Part shown: positions 37,217 to 46,981 of the stretch, piece by piece
Numbering within the stretch: the first letter of the stretch is position 1
How the letters are laid out: each line of letters starts with the position of its first letter
Source of the DNA: Odoribacter sp. AF15-53
GTDB taxonomy: Bacteria > Bacteroidota > Bacteroidia > Bacteroidales > Marinifilaceae
Assembly: GCF_003479425.1 (NCBI RefSeq)
Contig: NZ_QUHC01000006.1
Span: forward strand, 220,425 to 284,424
Length of the DNA stretch: 64,000 bases
Direction of reading: 5' to 3'
The notes under the pieces: model-generated
The model's database searches: none
Told to the model about the DNA's origin: nothing
The model's input: the letters and a program-made list of their open reading frames with translations, nothing else
Translations under genes and position numbers: made by a program

Positions 37217-38281
37217 ATGATCAACAAATCTATAAAATATATCGGGGTAGTTCTACTCGCTTATACCCTGAACGCTTGTAACGAGCAACGCATGAGTTCT
37301 TCTTCTGAAACAACAACTCCCGTGTGGCTTTCCGAAGTCGGCAAACGGGATATCCGGGAACTGACCACCACGACCGGAACCGCCAAGGCGGCAAAAACCG
37401 TTGAACTGAAATCCGAAATCAACGGGAAATACGAACTCATGACTAATCCCAAAACCGGACGTCCTTATAAATTGGGAGATATCGTTGACGCGGGTACGGT
37501 GATCATCAAACTCAACAACAAAGAACACGAAAACAGCGTGTCGCTACCCACGAAAAAGATGCAGGTTGATATCGCACAAAAAGAGTGGAACGGACAAAAA
37601 GCCGTGTATGAAAAAGGAGGAGCCACAGAAAAAGACGTGCTGACCGCTGAAAGTGCTTACATTGGTGCCCAGACCGCATTAGAGACGGCAAACTCCGATC
37701 TGGCCAAGTTAACCATTAAAGCCCCTTTTAAAGGTGCTATCGTCAACTTGCCCTACTTCACCCCGAACGTGGAAGTCGCTTCCGGCGAAACCATGGTCGG
37801 CCTGATGGATTACAGCCAGATGTACATGGAAATTGCCTTACCGGAAAACACCATAGATAAGGTAAAAGTGGGACAAAAAGTTCTTGTTACCAATTACAAT
37901 ATTAAATCGGATACCCTTTCCGGCATTGTTTCTCAATTATCCCCGGCAATCAACGAGGATACGCGTACATTTGTCGGATTTATCACGATCAACAACCCGG
38001 AGTTGAAATTACGCCCCGGAATGTTTGCCAAAGGAGAGATCATTACTTTGCAAAAAGACTCGGTAATCGTTATCCCGAAAGAAATTGTCAATTCTCGTCG
38101 CGGTGGAAACCGTATCATCTATACGGTTGAACAAAACCGGGCCGTCGAGAAGATGATCACTACCGGAATCAGCGACGATCGTTTCATCGAGGTAGAAACC
38201 GGCCTGAACCAAGGAGACAAAATCGTGGTGAAAGGCTACGAATTCCTGAGAAACAGAGGCAAAGTAAAAATCATGAAATAA
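37217..38281 (+). CDS. RND efflux periplasmic adaptor, lipoprotein
   Basis: A 354-residue membrane-fusion protein. A lipoprotein signal ends LNAC (Cys21). Next come a barrel-sandwich half (KSEINGKYELM, GDIVDAGTVIIKL), a short helical hairpin (about 105-160, KKMQVDIAQKEW to ANSDLAKL), the second lipoyl half KAPFKGAIVNL, and beta-barrel and membrane-proximal domains (ELKLRPGMFAKGEI). It should be anchored by lipid in the inner membrane and join the RND permeases to TolC. The next RND gene starts six bases later. The hairpin is short, as in adaptors that meet long TolC proteins. Confidence 0.93.
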   Translation: MINKSIKYIGVVLLAYTLNACNEQRMSSSSETTTPVWLSEVGKRDIRELTTTTGTAKAAKTVELKSEINGKYELMTNPKTGRPYKLGDIVDAGTVIIKLNNKEHENSVSLPTKKMQVDIAQKEWNGQKAVYEKGGATEKDVLTAESAYIGAQTALETANSDLAKLTIKAPFKGAIVNLPYFTPNVEVASGETMVGLMDYSQMYMEIALPENTIDKVKVGQKVLVTNYNIKSDTLSGIVSQLSPAINEDTRTFVGFITINNPELKLRPGMFAKGEIITLQKDSVIVIPKEIVNSRRGGNRIIYTVEQNRAVEKMITTGISDDRFIEVETGLNQGDKIVVKGYEFLRNRGKVKIMK

Positions 38282-38287
38282 ATCGAC

Positions 38288-41200
38288 ATGAACAGCATTA
38301 CGAAATTTGCAGTAAAATACCCTGTGAGCGTACTCATGCTCACGTTAGCGGTATGTTTACTGGGAACAATATCTTATAATAAACTGGGAACAGACCTTTT
38401 CCCAGACTTGAAAAACCCGGCCCTTTACGTGGAGGTTAAAAGCGGCCAACGCCCGCCGGAAGAAGTCGAGAAACAAATCACGACAAACATTGAATCCACC
38501 GCAGCGCGCCAAGAAGGCGCCAAAAGCGTGTATAGTGTCACGAAAGTCGGGTATACCAAAGTCACCGTTGAATACGGTTGGGACCAAGATATGGACGCAG
38601 CTTTTCTGGATTTACAACGTAGTTTATCCAGTCTTTCCCAAGATGAGAACATCGAGGAGGTTAACGTTACCCGTTACGATGCCAACGCAACCCCGATCAT
38701 GACGATAGCCCTCACACACAACGAGGTCAAGGACATGAATGAATTGCGGAAGATCGCGGAAAACTACATGCGAAACGAACTTGTCCGGGTTGACGGAATC
38801 GCGGATATTCAATTAACCGGTCAGGAACAAGCCATTGTTGAAATATCCACCAACCCTTACATGCTGGAAGCCTTTGGCCTCACGGCCGATGCCATCGCCA
38901 CGAAGATCAGTTCCTTGAATCAAAATGTTTCGGGAGGAAATATCACCGATGGAGATATCCAATACACGGTAAAAGGAGTAAACCTGATCTCCAACCTTCA
39001 GGATATTGAAAATATTATCGTGGCCTTCAAGGAGAATTCTTCCGGGAGCTCGTCTTCAAGCCAAAGCACGACAACAACCAGTACCAGCAAGACAAAAGCC
39101 CCGGTATACCTGAAAGATGTTGCAACCGTATCCATCCGGAACAAGGATCCGGAAAACCTCGCTCGCTATAACGGCGAACGTTGCCTGGGTATCAGCGTTT
39201 ACAAGGAAAACAAATACAACACGGTTAATGCGGTTGATAACTTGCTTGCCAAAATAGATGAATTCCGTAAAAGTTTACCGGGATACGACTTTCATATTAT
39301 CAGCAATCAGGGCGAATTTATCGGAAGTTCAATCAATGAAGTAAAAGATTCCGCGTTAATGGGTATCATTCTCGCCGTTATCATACTTTATGTCTTCCTG
39401 CGACGGGTAAACATGACATTGATCGTGAGCGTTTCCATCCCGATCTCCATCATAGCAACCTTCAACCTCATGTATTTTAACGGGCTTTCCATTAATATCA
39501 TGACTTTAGGAGGACTCGCGTTAGGTGCGGGAATGCTGGTGGATAATGCCATCGTGGTCATGGAAAACATCTTCCGGAACATCGAAGAAAATCACCTCTC
39601 CCCGACGGAAGCAGCCGTCAGGGGAACCTCTGAAGTGGCAGGAGCCATCACGGCTTCCACCTTAACCACGATCGTGGTATTCCTTCCCATCGTGTATTTA
39701 CAAGGAGCAGCCGGGGAATTATTCAAAGAACAGGCATGGACAGTTAGTTTTTCTCTCCTCTCCTCCCTCTTCGTATCCATTCTCTTTATCCCGATGCTGG
39801 CCTCCAAATTTATCCGTAAAAAAGATAATAAAGTCAGTCACGCCATCACAATCAAGGGATTCGGAAACTTCATCGGCAAAGTTCTCAAGAAAAAATATCT
39901 CGTTATCACGATTGCCTTCTTACTTATGTGTGTATCCTACCTGATGCTACCGCTGATCGGTATGGAATTCATGCCCAAAACCGAGTCTAAAGAATTCTCC
40001 GTCTTGATTACCATGGAGCCGGGAACAAGACTACAAAACACGGATAACGCTGTCGGGACGATAGAAGACGCGATCCAGACCCTCGGACAAGACGAAATCG
40101 AATGGCAATACACCCTTGTCGGACCCTCCAACTTGGAAAGTCAGAGCGGGGGAAAACTAGAATCGGAAAATCAATCCCAAATCAAGGTAAAGATCAAAAA
40201 GGATTCCAAACTGGATGCCGACTATTTTATCTCGAACATAAACAACAACTACCCCTTACCCGAAGGCGTGGAAATCTCCTACGAGAAAGGTGAATCCGCC
40301 CTACAAAGTATCTTGGGTACAGAAGGAGCTCCGCTCGTGATCGAGGTGAAAGGAGAGGAACTCGACCTGTTAGATGAACTATGTACCGAAATCAAAGAAA
40401 AGATTAGCGGGCTCCCCGGTATTTACGACATAAAATCCTCTTTGGAAAAAGGAGCACCTGAAGTCAACATCAAAATTGATCGTCTGAAGAGCGGTATTTA
40501 CGGCATTGACGTTACCACGGTAAGTAACCAGGTGAGCGAAAAACTAGCAGGTAAAGATGCCGGAACTTTTGAAACTCAGGGAGAAACCATTGACATCAGC
40601 ATCAAGGTCCCCGAAGTCACGCTTGCCGAAATCAACAATATCGAGATTATTCAAGGAGACAAGAAATACCGTCTCGGAGAAATAGCCGATATCGAGATCA
40701 CTTCAGCCCCCAAAGAGATCAACCGGGTAAACCAAAGCCGAACGGGTATCGTGACAGCCATGATCGAGAAAAACTACTCGCTCAGCCATATCACCCCTTC
40801 CATCAAGGCCAAACTGGCAGAAATGGAATTCCCGGCCAAATACACGGCCAGCATCACGGGAGAAGAAGAAATGAGACAAGAATCATTCGGCGGACTCGGT
40901 TTCGCCCTGTTCCTGTCCATCCTGCTCGTGTACATGGTCATGGCGGCACAATTCGAATCCCTGCGCCACCCGTTCACCATCCTACTGACCATACCGTTAG
41001 CCGGCGTGGGATGTATTTTGGCCTTCTTGCTCACGGGACAAACGCTTAACATGATGGCCTTCATCGGTATTATCATGCTGGCGGGTATAGCCGTGAACAG
41101 CTCTATTATACTCGTGGACGCTATCAATCGTCTAAAGGAAGAGGGACACCCGTTGGAAGAAGCCATAAAAATGGCAGCCCAACACCGCGTACGTCCGATC

Positions 41201-41380
41201 ATCATGACCAGTGCCACCACGATTCTGGCATTGCTCCCCATGTGCTTCGGATTCGGGGAAGGTGCTTCACTCCGCTCCCCCATGGCTCTTGCCGTGATCG
41301 GCGGTTTGTTTACCTCGACCATCATGACCCTGATCGTTATTCCATGTGTGTATTACGTTATTGATAGAAAGAAGTCATGA
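38288..41380 (+). CDS. RND efflux permease, first subunit of the plus-strand system
   Basis: A 1030-residue HAE1/AcrB-type permease with 12 membrane helices and two periplasmic loops. Seen are FPDLKNPALYVEVKSGQRPPEEVE near the start, TM4 GAGMLVDNAIVVMENIF with Asp419 (AcrB has two aspartates here; this has Asp-Asn), and TM10 AVNSSIILVDAINRLKE. A Ser/Thr-only stretch of about 18 residues lies near 252-270 in the first periplasmic loop, an unusual low-complexity insert. The stop overlaps the next gene by four bases (ATGA), which couples it to the RND-ABC fusion and suggests a mixed trimer, as in MdtBC. The substrate is unknown. Confidence 0.93.
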   Translation: MNSITKFAVKYPVSVLMLTLAVCLLGTISYNKLGTDLFPDLKNPALYVEVKSGQRPPEEVEKQITTNIESTAARQEGAKSVYSVTKVGYTKVTVEYGWDQDMDAAFLDLQRSLSSLSQDENIEEVNVTRYDANATPIMTIALTHNEVKDMNELRKIAENYMRNELVRVDGIADIQLTGQEQAIVEISTNPYMLEAFGLTADAIATKISSLNQNVSGGNITDGDIQYTVKGVNLISNLQDIENIIVAFKENSSGSSSSSQSTTTTSTSKTKAPVYLKDVATVSIRNKDPENLARYNGERCLGISVYKENKYNTVNAVDNLLAKIDEFRKSLPGYDFHIISNQGEFIGSSINEVKDSALMGIILAVIILYVFLRRVNMTLIVSVSIPISIIATFNLMYFNGLSINIMTLGGLALGAGMLVDNAIVVMENIFRNIEENHLSPTEAAVRGTSEVAGAITASTLTTIVVFLPIVYLQGAAGELFKEQAWTVSFSLLSSLFVSILFIPMLASKFIRKKDNKVSHAITIKGFGNFIGKVLKKKYLVITIAFLLMCVSYLMLPLIGMEFMPKTESKEFSVLITMEPGTRLQNTDNAVGTIEDAIQTLGQDEIEWQYTLVGPSNLESQSGGKLESENQSQIKVKIKKDSKLDADYFISNINNNYPLPEGVEISYEKGESALQSILGTEGAPLVIEVKGEELDLLDELCTEIKEKISGLPGIYDIKSSLEKGAPEVNIKIDRLKSGIYGIDVTTVSNQVSEKLAGKDAGTFETQGETIDISIKVPEVTLAEINNIEIIQGDKKYRLGEIADIEITSAPKEINRVNQSRTGIVTAMIEKNYSLSHITPSIKAKLAEMEFPAKYTASITGEEEMRQESFGGLGFALFLSILLVYMVMAAQFESLRHPFTILLTIPLAGVGCILAFLLTGQTLNMMAFIGIIMLAGIAVNSSIILVDAINRLKEEGHPLEEAIKMAAQHRVRPIIMTSATTILALLPMCFGFGEGASLRSPMALAVIGGLFTSTIMTLIVIPCVYYVIDRKKS

Positions 41381-44300
41381 ACACGATTATAAAAAGAAGG
41401 GTTCTTGTATCGATGCTTTTCATCGGCCTGGTACTTATGGGAATTTTCTCCTATAAACACCTGCCCATGGAACTATACCCCAATGCCGAACTTCCGGTAT
41501 TGAGTGTAAGCATCTCGCCCAAGACAGAATCCGATCCTTCCTATATAGAAAACCAAGCAGCTATCCCGGTTGAAGGAGCCATCAGTTCCCTCAACGGCGT
41601 GGAAAAAATGGAGACCCAGATATACTCCCGGGGAGCTAATATCTCGATCTCTTTCAAACAAGATGTTGACCTGAAATACACGTTTCTTCAACTGGAAGAA
41701 AAAATCAAAACGATCTCGAAGAACATCCCCGACATCTTCACCCTGCGGGTAAGCAAGTCTTCCGCCGGAGCCGTGAGCGATATGTTCATGACCCTGCGGA
41801 TTCTCGGGGAAGATGACGTGGATTACGTCCGTAATATCACAGATGCGGATATCGTCCCTTATCTGGAAAACATTGATGGTATCGCCAACATAACAACCAT
41901 GGGCGGACGCCAGAAAAGTATCGAAGTGATTATTGACCCCGAAAGATGCAAAGCTCTCAATATTACCCCGAGCAGCATCAGTTCGAAAATATCATCCAAC
42001 CTGGCCGAAAAATCGTTTGCCGGCTCGGTCTTCGATCATAACAAACGTTATTTCGTCAACGTGACAGCAGAATACCTTGCCACGGAAGACTTGGGAAGTA
42101 TCGTTGTTGCCCCGGGACCGATCCAGTTGAAAGACATCGCGGAAATTCAATTCGGAGTTAAAGAAGAGGAATCTTATTCCCGTACCAACGGGAAAGAGGT
42201 CATTTCCTGTATCCTGTCCAAATCCCCGCTCGCCAACGTGATCGACCTCTCCGAAAGAGTACGGGAGGAAATTACACGCTTGAACGAGGAAATGGCTTCT
42301 AAAGGAATCACCATTGAAGTCCAAGATGACGCCGCCGAAGTCATGAATAAGAATATCGACCAGATTATCGACCTGGGACTCTCGGGTGCAATATTGGCTA
42401 TATTCGTGTTATTCCTCTTCCTGCGTAAAATACGGATTATCTCCATCGTGGCGTTTGCCATCCCGATCTCCGTATTCTCGTCTTTCTACTTTTTCTATCT
42501 TTTCGGGATAACGATCAACACGCTAACGCTTACAGGTATCGCCCTTGCCGTCGGGATGTTATTAGACAACTCCATCGTGGTCATGGAAAACATTTATCGC
42601 CTGAAATCATTGGGCGTATCCACCGATGAAGCTTGCGTGCAGGGAACCACCGAAGTCTGGAAAGCAATCATGGCCGCCACGGTCACCACGATTACCGTAT
42701 TCCTACCCTTTCTGTTCGCTGACAATTACCTGATTAAACTTATCGGGGAACACATCGGGATCTCTATTGTCGCCACGCTTACCATATCCCTAGTCGTGGC
42801 CTTGTTGCTTATCCCGATGGCGATGAACCAGATTTTACGGAAGACGTCCGATAATGTCAATTTCAGCAAGATGTCTATCCACAACCGACTGGTGCAGATG
42901 TACGTTGCTATACTCAAAATGTCTCTTCGCCGTCCGGCACAGGTCATCATTATCGCGTTAGTGGCACTATTAATCACGGTTGTCTTATCCACCTCTTTAA
43001 CCCTGAATACGCTCCGGGAGGTTGAACTGAACACGTTCAACGTGTATGTCACACCCCCGACAGGATACACGCTCCAAAAGACAGACGAAATGATCCGTCT
43101 TTTTGAAGATGCCCTACTCGAAGTGCCGGAGATAAAAGAATTTTCATCCAATATCGTCAAAGATCAGGCACAATTAACCATTCGCCTGAAAGACGATTAT
43201 CAGAAAATCAACAAAAAATCCATTATCCAGTTGAAGACAGAAGTACTTCGACTTGCAGAAACCGTCAATATCAACCAGATCAGCCTCGAAGCTAGCGAAA
43301 GCAATGAAACGTTCAGAGGCAGTAGCGGGGGAGGCGGCATGTTGGGCAACAGTTCCCTGCTAAAACTCATGGGTATGGGGAGCCAGACGGAAAAAGTCAT
43401 CATCAAGGGACAAGATTTCGAGTCCATGACAAACTTTGCCGAATACCTCAAATACCAACTTGACGATCTGGATAACATATCCAACTCGCGTGTTTCGGTT
43501 TCCCAGGGAAGCACGGTCGCTAAAATATTCTTCGACCAATACCTCATGGGCGTCAATGACGTAGAACCCCGTAACGTGGGCAGCGAACTTAGCAATTTCC
43601 AGCCCCAAAGCACGGCAGAAGTGAAATACAAAGCCGGGAATCAGGAATATGACATCCTGATCCGGGACATTAACTATGACGAAGACGACCAAAAAACGCA
43701 AACCCGAACACTGGAAGATTTGCGTAACATGGAAGTCACGAACAGTAATAACGGTTTAATCCAATTACGGAGCTTCAGCCGGATCAACCTAGGACGAGAC
43801 AAAGGAAATATCACCCGGATCAACCAAGAAAAAGAGGTGAATCTCGTCTATATGTTCAATTCCGACATCAACGAATCAAAAGACCTGCTGGAATCAGCAC
43901 GGGAAGAAATTGACGAACTGGTGCAAAGCCTGGATGTTCCCACGGGTATTGCTGTTGAAGTCGTACACGAGGAAAACGAAATGGATGACTTCACCTTCCT
44001 TATCCTGGCCGCATTCGTGCTGATATACATGATTCTGGCCGCCGTCTTCGAGTCGACAACCGCCCCGATCGTGCTGATGTTCACGATCCCCCTAGCTGCC
44101 ATAGGTTCATTGCTAGCCCTACTGTTCACAAGCAACTCGCTGATGAACGCCAATGTCTTCGTGGGTTTTATCATCCTCATCGGAATCGTGGTCAACAACA
44201 GTATCATCCTTATCGATTACACCTCCTTGCTACGCCGGACAGGCAACCGCAAGCAACGGGCAATCATCACCGCCGGACTATCACGCCTGAGACCGATCCT

Positions 44301-46116
44301 GATAACGGCGATCACCACCATCGTGGCCATGATCCCGTTAGCTCTCGGTAAAGGAGAATACGTTTCCGGATTAGGAGCCCCGTTTGCCATCACCGTGATC
44401 GGTGGACTTACCATGAGTACCCTATTAACACTGGTAATCATCCCGACCTTGTACTCCGGCATGGAAGACGCACTGGCACGTCTACGCTCGCAAAGCCTTT
44501 TTATGAAAGTACTGCAAATCGTACTTTTCATCGTATCTGTCATTTGCGTGTACCTCTGGACGGCAACCCTGTTAAACCGGATTTTGTACTTAATCCTGAC
44601 TGTCATTCTAGTACCGGGTATCACTTGGTTCCTAGAGGATAGTTTGCGTCGGGCACAAAGTAATATCATTCCGGAAAACGAAGAACTGGAAATCAAAATT
44701 TATAACCTTGTAAAAATATATGGTCGCCCCTCACGTTTCAACCGGGAATGGAATTCCGGTCTGAAAATCCGTGAACGTCTCGGTCTGCAAGGTAACTATT
44801 ACAAATGGTCAGACATGCAGCCCATGCTCTGGTCACTACCGGTTCTTGGTTTCATGTACTACTTCACGTTCAGTTACCAAGTACTGTTCATGTGGGCAAT
44901 CATCTTTGCTTTCATCTCCTGGACAATGACGTTAAGCACCCTAACCATCTTCCGGAAATTCTCCGAGAATCGAGGCAAGGCACTTATCGCCAAAATTCTT
45001 CGAATCATTGCCATTATCATCTATTATGTCGGTCCCATGTTCATTCTTATTTGGGCAAGCAAGAAATTCGAAAACAGCGGGGGAGCCATCTTCCTAGGCA
45101 TGTTCTGGTACCTCGGTATCGCAGCTCGTTACCTATCCAATAAAATCAATAAAGAAAACATCAATATTGACTTGATCGACGGCCGTTTCCGTATGTTGCG
45201 GAAGACCATTTTCCAACTGGCCTCCAAAGCTCCTTTTATCGGGGTAAAAAAGAAACCGTTCAAGGCATTGAACTCCGTTTCTATGGATATCCACACGGGA
45301 ATGTACGGTCTGTTAGGCCCTAACGGGGCAGGTAAAACCACCCTGATGCGTATCATTTGCGGAGTCTTCGAACAGAGCTATGGGAAGATATTCATCAACG
45401 GCATCGATACTCAGAAAAAACGGGAAGAATTACAAGGTCTCATCGGATACCTGCCACAGGAATTCGGTACTTACGAGAACCTCACGGCATGGGAATTCTT
45501 GGAATACCAAGCCTTGCTGAAAGGAATATACAACAAGAAAGTACGCCATAACCGGATTGCCGAAGTACTTTCCGCTGTCCACATGTACGAAAACAAGGAC
45601 AAAAAAATCGGAGGCTTTTCGGGAGGTATGAAACAGCGTATCGGTATCGCCCAGACGTTGTTGAACCTGCCCCGTATCCTCGTGGTTGACGAACCTACGG
45701 CCGGACTTGACCCGCGGGAAAGAATCCGTTTCAGAAACTTGCTCGTGGAACTGTCCCGCAACCGGATCGTGATCTTCTCCACGCACATCATCGAAGATAT
45801 CGCCAGCTCATGTAACCAAGTCGGGGTGATCAACAAGGGTGTACTGAAATATAACGGGACACCGAGCGACATGGCCAACATTGCCAAGGATGTCACCTGG
45901 ACTTTTGAAATTCCGGTACGTGATTTTGCCAAATTACCGACCGACATGCTCATCGTCCACCACATCCGTCAAGGCGACATCATTAAAGTGCGTTGCCTCA
46001 GCGAACACAAGCCCACCGAAAATGCAGAGCAAATACTTCCGGCATTAGAGGACTCCTACTTGTGGCTACTGAGAAGCGTGAAGATCGAAAATAAAGAAGA
46101 AATAATAACACAATAA
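41377..46116 (+). CDS. RND permease fused to an ABC ATPase domain
   Basis: One open frame of 1579 residues. Residues 1-1030 are a complete RND permease: TM4 AVGMLLDNSIVVMENI with Asp397, TM10 GIVVNNSIILIDYTSLLRR, and a Gly-rich insert near 648-656. Residues about 1037-1270 add roughly six hydrophobic helices absent from normal RND proteins. Residues about 1290-1510 are a full ABC ATPase: Walker A GPNGAGKTT 1314-1322 (Lys1320), signature SGGMKQR 1415-1421, Walker B with Asp1438/Glu1439, switch His1470. All catalytic residues are present. RND pumps normally use proton flow, so an attached ATPase is remarkable. The ATPase may instead serve the extra helices or the small permease that follows. 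No internal stop or frameshift is seen. Confidence 0.93.
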   Translation: MNTIIKRRVLVSMLFIGLVLMGIFSYKHLPMELYPNAELPVLSVSISPKTESDPSYIENQAAIPVEGAISSLNGVEKMETQIYSRGANISISFKQDVDLKYTFLQLEEKIKTISKNIPDIFTLRVSKSSAGAVSDMFMTLRILGEDDVDYVRNITDADIVPYLENIDGIANITTMGGRQKSIEVIIDPERCKALNITPSSISSKISSNLAEKSFAGSVFDHNKRYFVNVTAEYLATEDLGSIVVAPGPIQLKDIAEIQFGVKEEESYSRTNGKEVISCILSKSPLANVIDLSERVREEITRLNEEMASKGITIEVQDDAAEVMNKNIDQIIDLGLSGAILAIFVLFLFLRKIRIISIVAFAIPISVFSSFYFFYLFGITINTLTLTGIALAVGMLLDNSIVVMENIYRLKSLGVSTDEACVQGTTEVWKAIMAATVTTITVFLPFLFADNYLIKLIGEHIGISIVATLTISLVVALLLIPMAMNQILRKTSDNVNFSKMSIHNRLVQMYVAILKMSLRRPAQVIIIALVALLITVVLSTSLTLNTLREVELNTFNVYVTPPTGYTLQKTDEMIRLFEDALLEVPEIKEFSSNIVKDQAQLTIRLKDDYQKINKKSIIQLKTEVLRLAETVNINQISLEASESNETFRGSSGGGGMLGNSSLLKLMGMGSQTEKVIIKGQDFESMTNFAEYLKYQLDDLDNISNSRVSVSQGSTVAKIFFDQYLMGVNDVEPRNVGSELSNFQPQSTAEVKYKAGNQEYDILIRDINYDEDDQKTQTRTLEDLRNMEVTNSNNGLIQLRSFSRINLGRDKGNITRINQEKEVNLVYMFNSDINESKDLLESAREEIDELVQSLDVPTGIAVEVVHEENEMDDFTFLILAAFVLIYMILAAVFESTTAPIVLMFTIPLAAIGSLLALLFTSNSLMNANVFVGFIILIGIVVNNSIILIDYTSLLRRTGNRKQRAIITAGLSRLRPILITAITTIVAMIPLALGKGEYVSGLGAPFAITVIGGLTMSTLLTLVIIPTLYSGMEDALARLRSQSLFMKVLQIVLFIVSVICVYLWTATLLNRILYLILTVILVPGITWFLEDSLRRAQSNIIPENEELEIKIYNLVKIYGRPSRFNREWNSGLKIRERLGLQGNYYKWSDMQPMLWSLPVLGFMYYFTFSYQVLFMWAIIFAFISWTMTLSTLTIFRKFSENRGKALIAKILRIIAIIIYYVGPMFILIWASKKFENSGGAIFLGMFWYLGIAARYLSNKINKENINIDLIDGRFRMLRKTIFQLASKAPFIGVKKKPFKALNSVSMDIHTGMYGLLGPNGAGKTTLMRIICGVFEQSYGKIFINGIDTQKKREELQGLIGYLPQEFGTYENLTAWEFLEYQALLKGIYNKKVRHNRIAEVLSAVHMYENKDKKIGGFSGGMKQRIGIAQTLLNLPRILVVDEPTAGLDPRERIRFRNLLVELSRNRIVIFSTHIIEDIASSCNQVGVINKGVLKYNGTPSDMANIAKDVTWTFEIPVRDFAKLPTDMLIVHHIRQGDIIKVRCLSEHKPTENAEQILPALEDSYLWLLRSVKIENKEEIITQ

Positions 46117-46123
46117 ACAGTGT

Positions 46124-46227
46124 AATTTATGATTTTAGATTTACAATTTTAGATTTCAACCACATGAAACAAACGCTTTCAATTGCTGAATCATAAATTT
46201 AAAATCTAAAATCTAAAATTTAAAATT
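46124..46227. repeat. AT-rich inverted and direct repeats between the RND-ABC fusion and the small permease
   Basis: The left part (46124-46156) has two copies of TTTTAGATTT; the right part (46189-46227) has copies of the inverse AAATCTAAA. An 11-base match, AATCATAAATT, also pairs the two ends. The gap is only 117 bases. It may be a degenerate AT-rich spacer repeat and could lower read-through to the last two genes. Confidence 0.6.
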
Positions 46228-46233
46228 AACGTT

Positions 46234-46935
46234 ATGGTTCAATTTTGGATAACCTTACAGAAGCTAGTACAATATAACATCAAAATTATATTCGGGAATA
46301 AATTCCTATACTTCATGTTGAGTGCTCTCGCCTTCTACATCATCACGGTTGTCGTGAAACTGCTGGGAGAAGATGAAATTACTCAGGCAACGGCCTACTC
46401 CATGTTAATGTTACCAAGCATCTTGCTGGTATTTTATCCCATGTGCTTCGGCATACAGAACGACCAGGATGCGAAGATCGTGGAAATCATCTTCGGAATC
46501 CCGAACTATAGCTATAAAGTCTGGTTATTGCGTCTCGTGATCTCCTACGTGATTTGTTTCGCGATCACCTTCTTCCTAGCCCTGTTAACCGATATCGCCA
46601 TCGTGTCCGTTCCCCCGATGGGCCTGACCCTGCAAGCCATGGTTCCGGCCCTATTCATCGGCACACTCTCGTTCATGTTGAGCACGATGATCAAGAACGG
46701 CAACGGGACCTCGGTCGTGATCATCATCATCGGGTTACTATTTTCCATGATACAAGGCGCCTTAGGTGCCAGTCAATGGAATATTTTCCTGAACCCGTAC
46801 GATGTTCCTCTGGATAAAAACCCGCAGATATTCTTCAACACGGTCTTCCATTGCCGGATGAATATGATGATCGCCTCTGCCTTGTTTATTATCTTCGGAC
46901 TAAACAACACGAGAAACCGGGAAAAGTTCATATAA
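46234..46935 (+). CDS. Small ABC-2-like membrane permease subunit
   Basis: A 233-residue protein with about six hydrophobic helices and almost no soluble part: ALAFYIITVVVKLLG, SMLMLPSILLVFYPMCFG, VISYVICFAITFFLALL, MVPALFIGTLSFMLSTM, SVVIIIIGLLFSMIQ, and MMIASALFIIFGL. The plan fits half-size ABC-2 permeases, with a short NPYDVPLDKN loop. No ATPase lies directly next to it, but the gene upstream carries a fused ATPase domain and the series starts with a separate one, so either may drive it. Sequence motifs are weak, so 'ABC-2-like' rests on topology and context. Confidence 0.7.
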   Translation: MVQFWITLQKLVQYNIKIIFGNKFLYFMLSALAFYIITVVVKLLGEDEITQATAYSMLMLPSILLVFYPMCFGIQNDQDAKIVEIIFGIPNYSYKVWLLRLVISYVICFAITFFLALLTDIAIVSVPPMGLTLQAMVPALFIGTLSFMLSTMIKNGNGTSVVIIIIGLLFSMIQGALGASQWNIFLNPYDVPLDKNPQIFFNTVFHCRMNMMIASALFIIFGLNNTRNREKFI

Positions 46936-46981
46936 CCTCGTCCATAGTTGTACGCTTATACTAATGTTCAATTTAATATTT

